NCBI GenBank assembly: GCA_017626655.1 | Contig: JAGAIH010000240.1 | Span: 1-7,131, forward strand | Direction of reading: 5' to 3' | Origin: Clostridia bacterium | Lineage (GTDB): Bacteria > Bacillota_A > Clostridia > Oscillospirales > CAG-272 | Length of the DNA: 7,131 nt | Made by a program: the position numbers and the translations under genes | Notes under the pieces: model-generated | What the model was told of the DNA's origin: nothing | The model's input: the letters and a program-made list of their open reading frames with translations, nothing else | Database searches by the model: none | Shown: in pieces, positions 1-6,346 of the stretch | Layout: each line of letters starts with the position of its first letter | How positions within the stretch are numbered: position 1 is the stretch's first letter

Positions 1-549
1 ATGCAGTTCGCCATGCTCCCCATGCAGCGAATCTCCCAGGGCGCACAGCCCATTCTGGGCTACAACTACGGCGGCAAGAACGCCCCCCGTGTCAAGAAGA
101 CCTTCCGCCTCCTCCTTGTGACCTGTCTTGTCTATTCCGTCACCCTCTGGGCGGCCGTCCTCCTGTTCCCACGGGCCTTCGCCTCCCTCTTTACCCCCGA
201 TCAGGCCCTCCTGGACTTCACCGAAAAAGTCCTCCCCATCTACATCTTCGGCGTGGGCATCTTCGGCATCCAGATCGCCTGCCAGATGACCTTCGTCTCC
301 CTGGGCAACGCCCCCGCCTCGGTCATCGTGGCGGTCATGCGGAAGTTTATCCTGCTCATTCCCCTGATCTACATCGTCCCCCATCTCGTCCAGGACCCCA
401 CCGTGGGCGTCTACCTCGCCGAGCCCATCGCGGATATCATCGCCGTGACCTTCACCGCCATCCTCTTCGCCTTCCAGTTCCGAAAAGCCCTGCGGGCCAT
501 CGAGGGGGAAGCGGAGGGGAGTGTGACCGTCGAGGCAAAACACGGATGA
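1..549 (+). CDS. MATE family efflux transporter, C-terminal part (5' end outside window)
   Basis: This is the C-terminal 182 residues of a multidrug and toxin extrusion (MATE) antiporter, an inner-membrane protein that exports drugs or metabolites in exchange for Na+ or H+. The window opens with QGAQPILGYNYGGKN at about residues 13-27, the conserved segment that begins the second half of MATE proteins. Hydrophobic stretches at about residues 38-57, 75-100, 108-126 and 136-157 fit the last membrane helices, and a charged cytoplasmic tail ends in KHG. Complete family members have about 450 residues, so the ATG at position 1 is almost certainly internal and the gene starts upstream. The TGA stop at 547-549 overlaps the start of the heptamer repeat hairpin. 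The two-component operon lies 128 bases downstream on the same strand, so co-transcription or regulation by it is possible but not shown. The substrate cannot be inferred. The family assignment is secure. Confidence 0.9.
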   Translation: MQFAMLPMQRISQGAQPILGYNYGGKNAPRVKKTFRLLLVTCLVYSVTLWAAVLLFPRAFASLFTPDQALLDFTEKVLPIYIFGVGIFGIQIACQMTFVSLGNAPASVIVAVMRKFILLIPLIYIVPHLVQDPTVGVYLAEPIADIIAVTFTAILFAFQFRKALRAIEGEAEGSVTVEAKHG

Positions 550-640
550 ATGCGTAATGCGTAATGCGTAATTGAGGAAGCCCTTCGATGATCAGGCAAT
601 TTATTGCGCATTACGAATTACGAATTGAGAATTACGAATT
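549..640. repeat. Inverted repeat made of 7-base units (hairpin, MITE/REP-like)
   Basis: The left arm (549-572) is three copies of AATGCGT plus AAT. The right arm (603-626) is its reverse complement at 21 of 24 positions, with a 30-base loop between them. The right side continues to about 640 in the same 7-base rhythm: ATTACGA, ATTACGA, ATTGAGA, ATTACGA. The element fills most of the gap between the transporter and the response regulator. It could be a small dispersed element, an mRNA-stabilising hairpin or a poor terminator; no T-run follows either arm. Its structure is seen directly; its function is unknown. Confidence 0.75.
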
Positions 641-665
641 TGACCACAAATCCTTCCCAATAGAT

Positions 666-672
666 AAAGGAG
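666..672 (+). promoter_or_regulatory. Ribosome binding site that sets the response regulator start
   Basis: AAAGGAG lies 5 bases before the ATG at 678. This favours that ATG over the in-frame ATG at 588, which sits in the repeat loop with no such site before it. Confidence 0.8.
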
Positions 673-677
673 TCCCT

Positions 678-1352
678 ATGTTTCACCTGTTAGTCGTAGA
701 CGACGATAAGAACACCCGCCTGTTCCTCACCGCCCTCCTGGAGGAGGCAGGCTATACCGTCACCGCCGCCTCCAACGGCGAGGAGGCTTTGGAAAAAATG
801 GACCGCGCCCATATCGACCTGGTGGTGCTGGACATCATGATGCCCAGGATGGACGGCTACGAGTTCACCCGCCTGCTCCGCGAGTCGGATAACGATCTCC
901 CCATCCTCATGGTCTCGGCCAAGCAGCTCCCCGCCGATAAGCACAAGGGCTTTGCGGTGGGCACCGACGACTACATCACCAAGCCCATCGATGACGAGGA
1001 GTTCCTCTACCGCATCAAGGCCCTCCTCCGCCGCGCCCAGATCGCCACCGAGCATCGGATCACGGTGGGCGACGTAGTCCTGGACTACGATTCCTTCACC
1101 GTCACCAAGGGAGACCGGGTCCAGGAGCTGCCCCAAAAGGAGTTCCTGCTCCTCTATAAGCTTTTGTCCTACCCCGGCAAGATCTTTACCCGCATTCAGC
1201 TCATGGACGAGATTTGGGGCGCCGACAGCGAGACGGGCTGGGAGACCGTCACCGTCCACATCGGCCGACTCCGCCGCCGCTTCGAGGGCTGGGAGGAGTT
1301 CTCCATCGAGTCGGTCCGAGGCCTGGGCTATAAGGCGGTGAAGAAGGTATGA
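678..1352 (+). CDS. OmpR/PhoB-family response regulator
   Basis: This 224-residue cytoplasmic regulator is phosphorylated by its partner kinase and binds DNA. The receiver domain (about 1-120) has the acidic pocket D8-D9-D10, phospho-acceptor D52 in VVLDIMMPRMDG, switch S80 and the conserved K102 in DDYITKP. A winged-helix DNA-binding domain follows (about 130-222), with the typical LPQKEFLLLYKL and ESVRGLGYK segments. The start is the ATG at 678, where the family N-terminus MFHLLVVDDD begins; the 30 in-frame residues upstream are encoded by the repeat region and do not look like protein. The stop overlaps the kinase start (ATGA at 1349-1352), so the two are one operon. Parts of the sequence, such as GTDDY, resemble HssR (haem-sensing) regulators, but this does not establish a haem role. 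No clear promoter was seen just upstream; transcription may come from the transporter side. Confidence 0.93.
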   Translation: MFHLLVVDDDKNTRLFLTALLEEAGYTVTAASNGEEALEKMDRAHIDLVVLDIMMPRMDGYEFTRLLRESDNDLPILMVSAKQLPADKHKGFAVGTDDYITKPIDDEEFLYRIKALLRRAQIATEHRITVGDVVLDYDSFTVTKGDRVQELPQKEFLLLYKLLSYPGKIFTRIQLMDEIWGADSETGWETVTVHIGRLRRRFEGWEEFSIESVRGLGYKAVKKV

Positions 1353-2467
1353 GCGCCAAGAAGCTGCCCCACATCCCCGAGCTCTCCGCGCGGATGCGGA
1401 AATACAGGAAGGCTGACCGCAAACGGCTCACCACCCTGACACTGTTTCTGGCCCTCTTCGTCTTCTGCCTCCTCCTGGGCGCCATCGGACTGACGGTGCT
1501 GGGGGTCTTTATCCTGGAGTGGGCGGGTGTCATCTCGGGGCTGGACGAGGAGATGGATATGTGGGTCATCGTCATCTTCATGTCGGTCATCAGTCTGATC
1601 CTGGGCTGGGTGCTGGTCTTCTTCAGCATCCGCATCCCCCTGAAGCCCATCCATACCCTGGTCTCCCACATGAACCGCCTGGCCATGGGGGACTTCGAGA
1701 CCCGCATCGAGAGCAAGGGAATGCTCGCCAATCACCCCGCCATGAAGGGCATCAGCGACAGCTTCAACAAGCTGGCCGAGGAGCTGGAGCATACCGAGAT
1801 GCTCCGCGGGGACTTCATCAATAACTTCTCCCACGAATTCAAGACCCCCATCGTCTCCATCGCGGGCTTCGCCAAGCTCCTCAAGCGGGGCAACCTCACC
1901 GAGGAGCAGCGCCTGGCCTACCTGGATTCCATCGAGGAGGAGTCCCTCCGCCTGGCCTATATGGCCACCAACGTGCTGAACCTCACCAAGGTGGAAAACC
2001 AAACCATCCTCTCGGAGGTCACCGAATTCAACCTGTCCGAACAGGTGCGCTCCGCCGTCCTGCTCCTGGAGGCCAAGTGGAGCGAAAAGAACATTGAACT
2101 CCAGCTGGATTTCGACGAGCATACCGTGGAGGGCAACGAGGAGCTGCTCAAGCAGGTCTGGATCAACCTCATCGACAACGCGGTCAAATTCTCCCCCCGC
2201 TGCGGCGCTGTCCTGCTGGACGTTACCGAAGAGGGAAGCACGGTACGGGTCACGGTCAGCAACACAGGCCCCGAGATACCCCCCGAGAAGCGGGAGAAGA
2301 TCTTCGGCAAGTTCTACCAGGGAGACGAATCCCACGCCGGCGAGGGCAACGGCATCGGCCTGGCCATCGTCAAGCGGGTGGTGGACCTCCACAGCGGCAC
2401 CGTGGAGATTACCTGTAAGGATGGTGTGACCTCCTTTACCGTGACCCTCCCCCGCAGTCAGAGCTGA
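1349..2467 (+). CDS. Membrane sensor histidine kinase (HAMP-HisKA-HATPase)
   Basis: This 372-residue kinase partners the preceding response regulator. A basic cytoplasmic N-terminus (1-27) is followed by membrane helices at about 28-56 and 71-94, a HAMP linker (about 95-147), a HisKA dimerisation domain with phospho-acceptor H162 in FSHEFKTP, and an HATPase_c domain (about 255-370) with the N-box NLIDNA (273-278) and G2-box GNGIGL (333-338). Only about 14 residues lie between the two helices, so there is no room for a folded extracellular sensor domain; the signal is probably sensed in or at the membrane or through another protein. The G1-box reads SNTGPEI (304-310), where many kinases have DxGxG. 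The start overlaps the regulator's stop by 4 bases, and only a weak AAGGCGG or AAGAAGG precedes it, which suggests translational coupling. The stop lies 69 bases before the 2537 hairpin. The stimulus and target genes are unknown. Confidence 0.94.
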   Translation: MSAKKLPHIPELSARMRKYRKADRKRLTTLTLFLALFVFCLLLGAIGLTVLGVFILEWAGVISGLDEEMDMWVIVIFMSVISLILGWVLVFFSIRIPLKPIHTLVSHMNRLAMGDFETRIESKGMLANHPAMKGISDSFNKLAEELEHTEMLRGDFINNFSHEFKTPIVSIAGFAKLLKRGNLTEEQRLAYLDSIEEESLRLAYMATNVLNLTKVENQTILSEVTEFNLSEQVRSAVLLLEAKWSEKNIELQLDFDEHTVEGNEELLKQVWINLIDNAVKFSPRCGAVLLDVTEEGSTVRVTVSNTGPEIPPEKREKIFGKFYQGDESHAGEGNGIGLAIVKRVVDLHSGTVEITCKDGVTSFTVTLPRSQS

Positions 2468-2536
2468 AACGAATCATACAAAAAGGGTGGGGCTGCTTCA
2501 TAGCATTAACGAATTGTGAAAGCTATGTGCAATCAT

Positions 2537-2583
2537 AACAAAAAACCAAGGTCAAATCAGTCGATTGATCTTGGTTTTTTGTT
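2537..2583. terminator. Probable bidirectional intrinsic terminator
   Basis: Arms of 19 bases (2537-2555 and 2565-2583) pair completely apart from one G-U wobble, around a 9-base loop. Because the outer arms are A-rich on one side and T-rich on the other, transcripts from either direction end in a U-run. It lies between the kinase (+ strand) and the glycyl radical enzyme (- strand), which converge, so it can serve both. Another 237 bases separate it from the glycyl radical enzyme stop. Confidence 0.85.
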
Positions 2584-2820
2584 GCTCTTTTACAGATGAA
2601 AAGCCAAATAATTCAATTTGACTCAGCCCCATTTTTTCCTGAATACGGACTTCGTGAAAGAAACAGGCGGATAAACCCGGATTTGTCGGACAAATTCCAT
2701 CGTGTCACGGGGGCGCTCCCCTCCGCCGGGGCAACAGTACTTTTCGAGGCTTTGTCAAGATGAATATCATTGCGGCCAACCCGTATGTTGCTGGTGGAGT
2801 ATGGGAATGAATAGACCCAT
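2584..2820. other. Intergenic stretch without a credible gene; possible dispersed repeat or relic
   Basis: No supported gene lies here; with the kinase's 3' flank and terminator, the gap is 353 bases. It begins A/T-rich, then holds a small imperfect hairpin (2679-2686 with 2690-2698) and a GC-rich block (2709-2731) in which GGGG can pair with CCCC in two alternative ways. A - strand frame stays open from 2837 to 2613 but overlaps the glycyl radical enzyme end, has no ribosome binding site, and shows no domain I recognise. The patchy composition differs from the genes on both sides and suggests a remnant or a dispersed repeat, which is inference. Confidence 0.4.
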
Positions 2821-4998
2821 TCAGTCGGAAGCCTCATTTTGCCCGATCACCATATCCTGCCACTCCCGACAGAGGGTCACGAATCGCGCGTTCCAGCCCG
2901 AGACACGCACCGACAGGGTCTGGTAATTCTCGGGATGGGCCTGGGCGTCGCGGAGGATCCGGGCGTCGGCCACGTCGGGCTGAAGGAAGAAGCCGCCCTC
3001 GGCCACGAATCCCCGCATGATGGAGATCAGGGCCGTGATGCCGTCCTCGCCAGCTACCGAAGAGGGAAGGAGCTTGCAGTCCAGGGCCGCGCCCGTGACC
3101 ATTTTCGTGAGATCCGCCGCGCAGTAGGAGCGGATCATGGCGGTGACGCCTTCCTTGTCTGAGCCGGGGGTGGGGGAGGCGTTGGCGGCCAGGACCTCAC
3201 CCTTGCGGTGGCCGTGAGGCGAGGCCAGACGGTGGGGAGCCCACTCCAGCTGACGGCCGAAGGTGGAGACCCCCGCGGGGAATCGGATGGGGCAGATCCC
3301 GTCATTCGCGGCGCAGAAGTCCGCAAAGGCCGCAAGAATCTCAGCGGCGATGCGGTCACAATCGGGATTATCGTTACCGTAATAAGTATACTTGTTCAGT
3401 ACGAACTGCCGCAGAGGCTCGTGCCCATCCCAGTTGCTCCGCAGCACAGACATGAACTCCTTAAAGGTCATGCGTTTCTCCTCGAACACCAGCTTCCGGA
3501 TGGCGTACAGGCTGTTGACCGTGTCCGCCAAGCCCCCGATGTGCGGGGAGACCACGTTATACACAGGGCCTCCCTCCAGATAGGAGTGTCCGCTCTCGAT
3601 GCATCCCTCCTCAAAGAGGGAAACCACCGAGCAGGGCATCTGAGGCCGCCAGTCCCAGTCCTTGGTGGGTACCGATGCGTGACCGAAGCCGTTGGCAATG
3701 CTTCTACAGATCGCGTCCACCTGAGCTTGCAGATCCCGCAGATACGCCGCCTTCAGGGAATCGAAATCGCTGAAGTCCACCTCCTCGGAGTAACCCTTCA
3801 GGGTGGTGTGATGAAGGATGGACAGAGAATCAAAGGGACAGTAGGTAAAGTAGGTCTTGCCGGGGACCTGTACCTCCCAGCAACCGTCGTTGGCGAATTT
3901 TCTTGCCTCGGTCAAGGGGTAGCCGTACCCTGTCATGGCCTTCAGCACCAGATCCTCGTTGTAAATGGCCAGCACGCCCCCGCCGTGGCGGATCACCTGG
4001 GCCACACGGCGAAGCAGGGCCTCATCGGTATTCTTGTTCACACGGATTGTGGTGGGGAAGTCACCGATGGGCAGCTCCTCCAGGATATCCAGGGTCAGGA
4101 AGGTGACGGCGTTGGTCACATCATTACCGTTCTCGTCGATACCGCTCAGAACGATGTTCTGGTAGTGCTGGGCATCACCGCTTCCCTGATTGCCGCCGCG
4201 GACCCACTCACAGCCCTTGATGAAGAAGTGAGCCAATATCTCCCGCGCCTCCTCCAGGGTCAGCACGTCGTGGTTCAGATCCTCCTCGAGGTACTTGCCC
4301 AGAAGCACGTCCAACCGCCCGATGCCCGGCCAGTTGCCCATGAGACGGACGAAGGCGAAGGTCATCCAAAGGGACTGCACCGCCTCGTGGAAATTGGTGG
4401 GAGGCTCCATAGGGACTCTTTGCAGATTCTTCAATGTCTTTTCAAAGGCGGGACAAGGGGGAAGCACTCCGTCTTCTTTCACCGCGCGGATATGACCCTC
4501 CAAAGCGTTCACGTATCGCCCGTGCCAGATCTTGTAGGCGTCCAGAGCCGCGAGACAGTTCTCCAGGAAGGGGATCTCCTCCCCTCCCTCGTGAGCCTTC
4601 ATGGACTCCTCAACCCGCCGTCGGATCCCGTTCAGACCCAGCTCCAACACCAGAGAGAACTGCATGGTCAGATGGCTGATGGAGGAGAATATGGGGTTCC
4701 CGCCAAAGGTCACGGGGATGAGATGGTGAATGGCCATGCCAAGAGTGGCCGCGCCGCAGATCCGCTCACCCTGAATGAGACGGATGGGACATTTCTCGGC
4801 GATCTCACGCAGATAGACCCGCTCCTTTTCCAAAGGCGTCATATCGGCAAAGCCTTCAATGTGATCCATGGGGAGGGAGGCGGTCTTCATGGCCTCCAGA
4901 CCGTAGCGGTGCTTCTCAAGGGACTCGTAGGCGAACTGCCGCGTAGCCTCACAAAGACGGACGGGGCGGCCTTCACGGAAAGAGGTAAAAAATTCCAC
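2821..4998 (-). CDS. Glycyl radical enzyme of the pyruvate formate-lyase family, substrate unknown
   Basis: This 725-residue cytoplasmic enzyme belongs to the oxygen-sensitive family that includes pyruvate formate-lyase, choline lyase and glycerol dehydratase. The PFL-like barrel domain spans about 1-590. The catalytic loop is DGCWE (371-375), with thiyl-radical Cys373 and Glu375; Gly-Cys-x-Glu is typical of the dehydratase/lyase branch, whereas pyruvate formate-lyase has adjacent cysteines. The C-terminal glycyl radical domain (about 600-725) carries RVSGWNARF, with the radical on Gly701, 24 residues from the end. The start is GTG at 4998, 6 bases after AGGAGGT; the in-frame ATG at 5046 lies inside the promoter, upstream of the -10 box, and cannot be used. 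The gene appears to be a single transcription unit. No radical-SAM activase, which the enzyme needs, lies on either side, so activation must come from elsewhere in the genome. The family is certain; the reaction is not. Automated labels of 'formate acetyltransferase' would probably be wrong. Confidence 0.93.
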   Translation of the reverse strand: MEFFTSFREGRPVRLCEATRQFAYESLEKHRYGLEAMKTASLPMDHIEGFADMTPLEKERVYLREIAEKCPIRLIQGERICGAATLGMAIHHLIPVTFGGNPIFSSISHLTMQFSLVLELGLNGIRRRVEESMKAHEGGEEIPFLENCLAALDAYKIWHGRYVNALEGHIRAVKEDGVLPPCPAFEKTLKNLQRVPMEPPTNFHEAVQSLWMTFAFVRLMGNWPGIGRLDVLLGKYLEEDLNHDVLTLEEAREILAHFFIKGCEWVRGGNQGSGDAQHYQNIVLSGIDENGNDVTNAVTFLTLDILEELPIGDFPTTIRVNKNTDEALLRRVAQVIRHGGGVLAIYNEDLVLKAMTGYGYPLTEARKFANDGCWEVQVPGKTYFTYCPFDSLSILHHTTLKGYSEEVDFSDFDSLKAAYLRDLQAQVDAICRSIANGFGHASVPTKDWDWRPQMPCSVVSLFEEGCIESGHSYLEGGPVYNVVSPHIGGLADTVNSLYAIRKLVFEEKRMTFKEFMSVLRSNWDGHEPLRQFVLNKYTYYGNDNPDCDRIAAEILAAFADFCAANDGICPIRFPAGVSTFGRQLEWAPHRLASPHGHRKGEVLAANASPTPGSDKEGVTAMIRSYCAADLTKMVTGAALDCKLLPSSVAGEDGITALISIMRGFVAEGGFFLQPDVADARILRDAQAHPENYQTLSVRVSGWNARFVTLCREWQDMVIGQNEASD

Positions 4999-5004
4999 GG
5001 CTGT

Positions 5005-5011
5005 ACCTCCT
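5005..5011 (-). promoter_or_regulatory. Ribosome binding site that sets the GTG start of the glycyl radical enzyme
   Basis: AGGAGGT on the - strand is followed by 6 bases (ACAGCC) and then the GTG at 4998-4996. It is a full match to the anti-Shine-Dalgarno core. Confidence 0.85.
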
Positions 5012-5032
5012 GTAGGAAAAGAGTTCACCTGT

Positions 5033-5062
5033 ATTATAACACACACCGAAAACCCTTGTCAA
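5033..5062 (-). promoter_or_regulatory. Strong sigma-A type promoter of the glycyl radical enzyme
   Basis: On the - strand, TTGACA (5062-5057) and TATAAT (5038-5033) both match consensus exactly, with an 18-base spacer. TG one base before the -10 gives an extended -10. Transcription should start near 5026, leaving a leader of about 28 bases that holds the ribosome binding site. The DNA upstream (about 5083-5110) is rich in A and T tracts, which could act as an UP element. Confidence 0.88.
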
Positions 5063-5074
5063 CAGGATGGAGGC

Positions 5075-5087
5075 GTGAAATATTCAC
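5075..5087. promoter_or_regulatory. Candidate operator palindrome upstream of the glycyl radical enzyme promoter
   Basis: GTGAA and TTCAC form a perfect inverted repeat with a 3-base centre (ATA). It lies 12 bases upstream of the -35 box. The half-sites recall those of redox regulators such as Rex and of Crp-type proteins, but the 3-base centre does not fit either consensus spacing. Placement and symmetry are seen; regulator binding is a guess. Confidence 0.3.
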
Positions 5088-5111
5088 AAAAACAAAACAT
5101 ATATATTGTGC

Positions 5112-5138
5112 AAAAAGTCCCCGTCTTGCGGCGGGGAC
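5112..5138 (-). terminator. Intrinsic terminator of the serine hydrolase gene
   Basis: Read on the - strand, GTCCCCG (5138-5132) pairs perfectly with CGGGGAC (5123-5117) across an 8-base loop, followed at once by TTTTT (5116-5112). It begins 7 bases after the hydrolase stop and ends well before the next promoter, so it insulates the glycyl radical enzyme from upstream transcription. Confidence 0.88.
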
Positions 5139-5145
5139 CATTCTG

Positions 5146-6279
5146 TTACGTAATATGGTGATATTGAGAAATAACCGCGTTGTGAAACAGTCGGCGCACG
5201 CGGAAGAATTCGGTCTTTTCTCGCCCGAAATGCACAGCATTTGTGAGAAGCACCGCCCAAAGCCCCGTTTCGGCGTCCACGTACAGGGAGGTACCCGTAA
5301 AGCCCGTATGGCCGTAGGAGCCGTAGGCGAAGAGATCCCCCGCCGCCGAGAGAGCGGGGAGGGGAGGACGGAGCTGAAGTCCCAGACCGCGAGACTCGCT
5401 CATGCCTCGGGTGTAGTCCTGTACCGCCAGATCAAAGGTGCGACGGGAAAGAAGCCTCCTGCCCGAGCCGTCTGGGATCTCCCCCCGCAGAGCCAGCATA
5501 CGGGCGAAGACCGTCATATCCTCCAGGGTGGAGAACACCCCCGCGTTCCCCGAGACACCGCCCAGGAAATGAGCGTTCTCGTCGTGGACGTGACCGCGGA
5601 TGTAGTAGCCGTGGAGAGGGGACAGCTCGGTGGCGGCCGCGTCGGCCTCGGGGTGGTTCCGGTTGTCGCCAAAGGGGAGATACCCCGTGGAGATCATGCC
5701 CAAGGGATCGAACACGTACTCCTTGGCCAGGGCATCCAGCCCCCTGCCGCCGATCCGCTCCAGGATCTTTTGCAGGAGGATGTACCCCATGCAGGTGTAG
5801 TAGACCTCCTCACCGACACCGCAAACGGGGGCCGAGGACAGGATGACCCTCGCCACCGCCGAGTCGAAGCCGGGGGTCCCCGCCACCTCGGGCGGGATGG
5901 TCCGCCACAGAGCGATATAGGGCGTGATCCCCGAGGTATGGGTCATGAGGCGGAACACCGTCACGTCCCCCCGCCCCGCGGGAGAACCTTCCAGCTCCTC
6001 GGGGGTAAAGAAGCGGGAGAGGGGATCGGACAGTAGGAGCCGTCCCTCCTCGATGAACCGCAACGCCACCATGGTGGTGGCCAGCACCTTGGACAGGGAG
6101 GCCATATCGAAGCGAGTGGCGCTTGTGACGGCTTCCTTTTGCGGATAGACCGAACGGTAGCCCAAGGACTCCTTCGCAAAGGTGCGGTCACCAAGCCCCA
6201 CGGCATAGGCCGCGCAGGGGATCACCCCGCGGTCAACGGCGTCGGTCAGTAGATGGCGGACAGTGGAACTCTGATCCAT
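5146..6279 (-). CDS. Beta-lactamase-family serine hydrolase
   Basis: This 377-residue protein has the penicillin-binding-protein/class C beta-lactamase fold used by esterases, peptidases and cell-wall amidases. Nucleophile Ser61 lies in SLSK (61-64), the SxxK motif. The second motif reads Y161-T-C163 where the family usually has YxN or YxD. The third is H324-T-G in YGHTGFTGT, replacing the KTG of true beta-lactamases. The segment VHDENAHFLGGVSG (231-244) is typical of the YbbE/AmiE and esterase-like branch, so muropeptide or ester hydrolysis is more likely than antibiotic resistance. No signal peptide or membrane segment is visible, suggesting a cytoplasmic location. The ATG at 6279 follows AGGAGG by 5 bases. 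The 105-residue gene ends 67 bases upstream, with a hairpin between; I saw no separate promoter, so read-through from that gene is likely. The substrate is unknown. Confidence 0.9.
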   Translation of the reverse strand: MDQSSTVRHLLTDAVDRGVIPCAAYAVGLGDRTFAKESLGYRSVYPQKEAVTSATRFDMASLSKVLATTMVALRFIEEGRLLLSDPLSRFFTPEELEGSPAGRGDVTVFRLMTHTSGITPYIALWRTIPPEVAGTPGFDSAVARVILSSAPVCGVGEEVYYTCMGYILLQKILERIGGRGLDALAKEYVFDPLGMISTGYLPFGDNRNHPEADAAATELSPLHGYYIRGHVHDENAHFLGGVSGNAGVFSTLEDMTVFARMLALRGEIPDGSGRRLLSRRTFDLAVQDYTRGMSESRGLGLQLRPPLPALSAAGDLFAYGSYGHTGFTGTSLYVDAETGLWAVLLTNAVHFGREKTEFFRVRRLFHNAVISQYHHIT

Positions 6280-6284
6280 AAAAA

Positions 6285-6290
6285 CCTCCT
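6285..6290 (-). promoter_or_regulatory. Ribosome binding site of the serine hydrolase
   Basis: AGGAGG on the - strand lies 5 bases before the ATG at 6279. It begins only 11 bases after the T-run of the upstream hairpin, leaving little room for an independent promoter. Confidence 0.8.
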
Positions 6291-6301
6291 ATTGAGTAAG
6301 G

Positions 6302-6327
6302 AAAAGCGGACCCCCAAGGAGTCCGCT
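6302..6327 (-). terminator. Hairpin terminator or attenuator between the small protein and the hydrolase
   Basis: On the - strand, 10-base arms (6327-6318 and 6314-6305) pair with one T-G wobble around a 3-base loop and are followed by TTTT and then CC. The stem is strong but the T-run is short, which suggests partial termination that would lower hydrolase expression relative to the upstream gene. An mRNA-protecting 3' hairpin is an alternative. Confidence 0.65.
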
Positions 6328-6346
6328 CTGTCACCGGGTATGAGGG

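Noticed and set aside
549..640. Short regular repeats considered as a CRISPR array
   Set aside because: The units are 7 bases long without spacers and form one inverted pair, unlike repeats of about 30 bases with unique spacers.
625..666. Promoter for the two-component operon (TTGAGA or TTGACC with TAGATA)
   Set aside because: The spacing is wrong, or the transcript would start inside the ribosome binding site.
588..677. N-terminal extension of the response regulator from the ATG at 588
   Set aside because: The extra 30 residues come from the repeat hairpin; the ribosome binding site and the family N-terminus both point to 678.
690..1259. A 189-codon open frame on the - strand
   Set aside because: It is a shadow of the response regulator, with no domain and no ribosome binding site.
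1328..2392. A 354-codon open frame on the - strand
   Set aside because: It is antisense to the histidine kinase, whose domains and motifs are complete; the translation is low-complexity and unlike a protein family.
2613..2926. Two 74-codon open frames around the glycyl radical enzyme stop
   Set aside because: Both overlap the end of the enzyme gene, lack ribosome binding sites and show no recognisable domain.
2821..4998. Glycyl radical enzyme as a true pyruvate formate-lyase (pflB)
   Set aside because: It lacks the adjacent cysteine pair of pyruvate formate-lyase and has a Gly-Cys-x-Glu loop instead; no activase gene is adjacent.
3208..6036. A 942-codon open frame on the + strand
   Set aside because: It lies antisense across both the glycyl radical enzyme and the hydrolase, including their terminator and promoter. 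Its translation has no domain, and the frame is open only because of the codon bias of the real genes.
5146..6279. Serine hydrolase as an antibiotic-resistance beta-lactamase
   Set aside because: HTG replaces KTG, there is no signal peptide, and the central motifs match the esterase/amidase-like branch.
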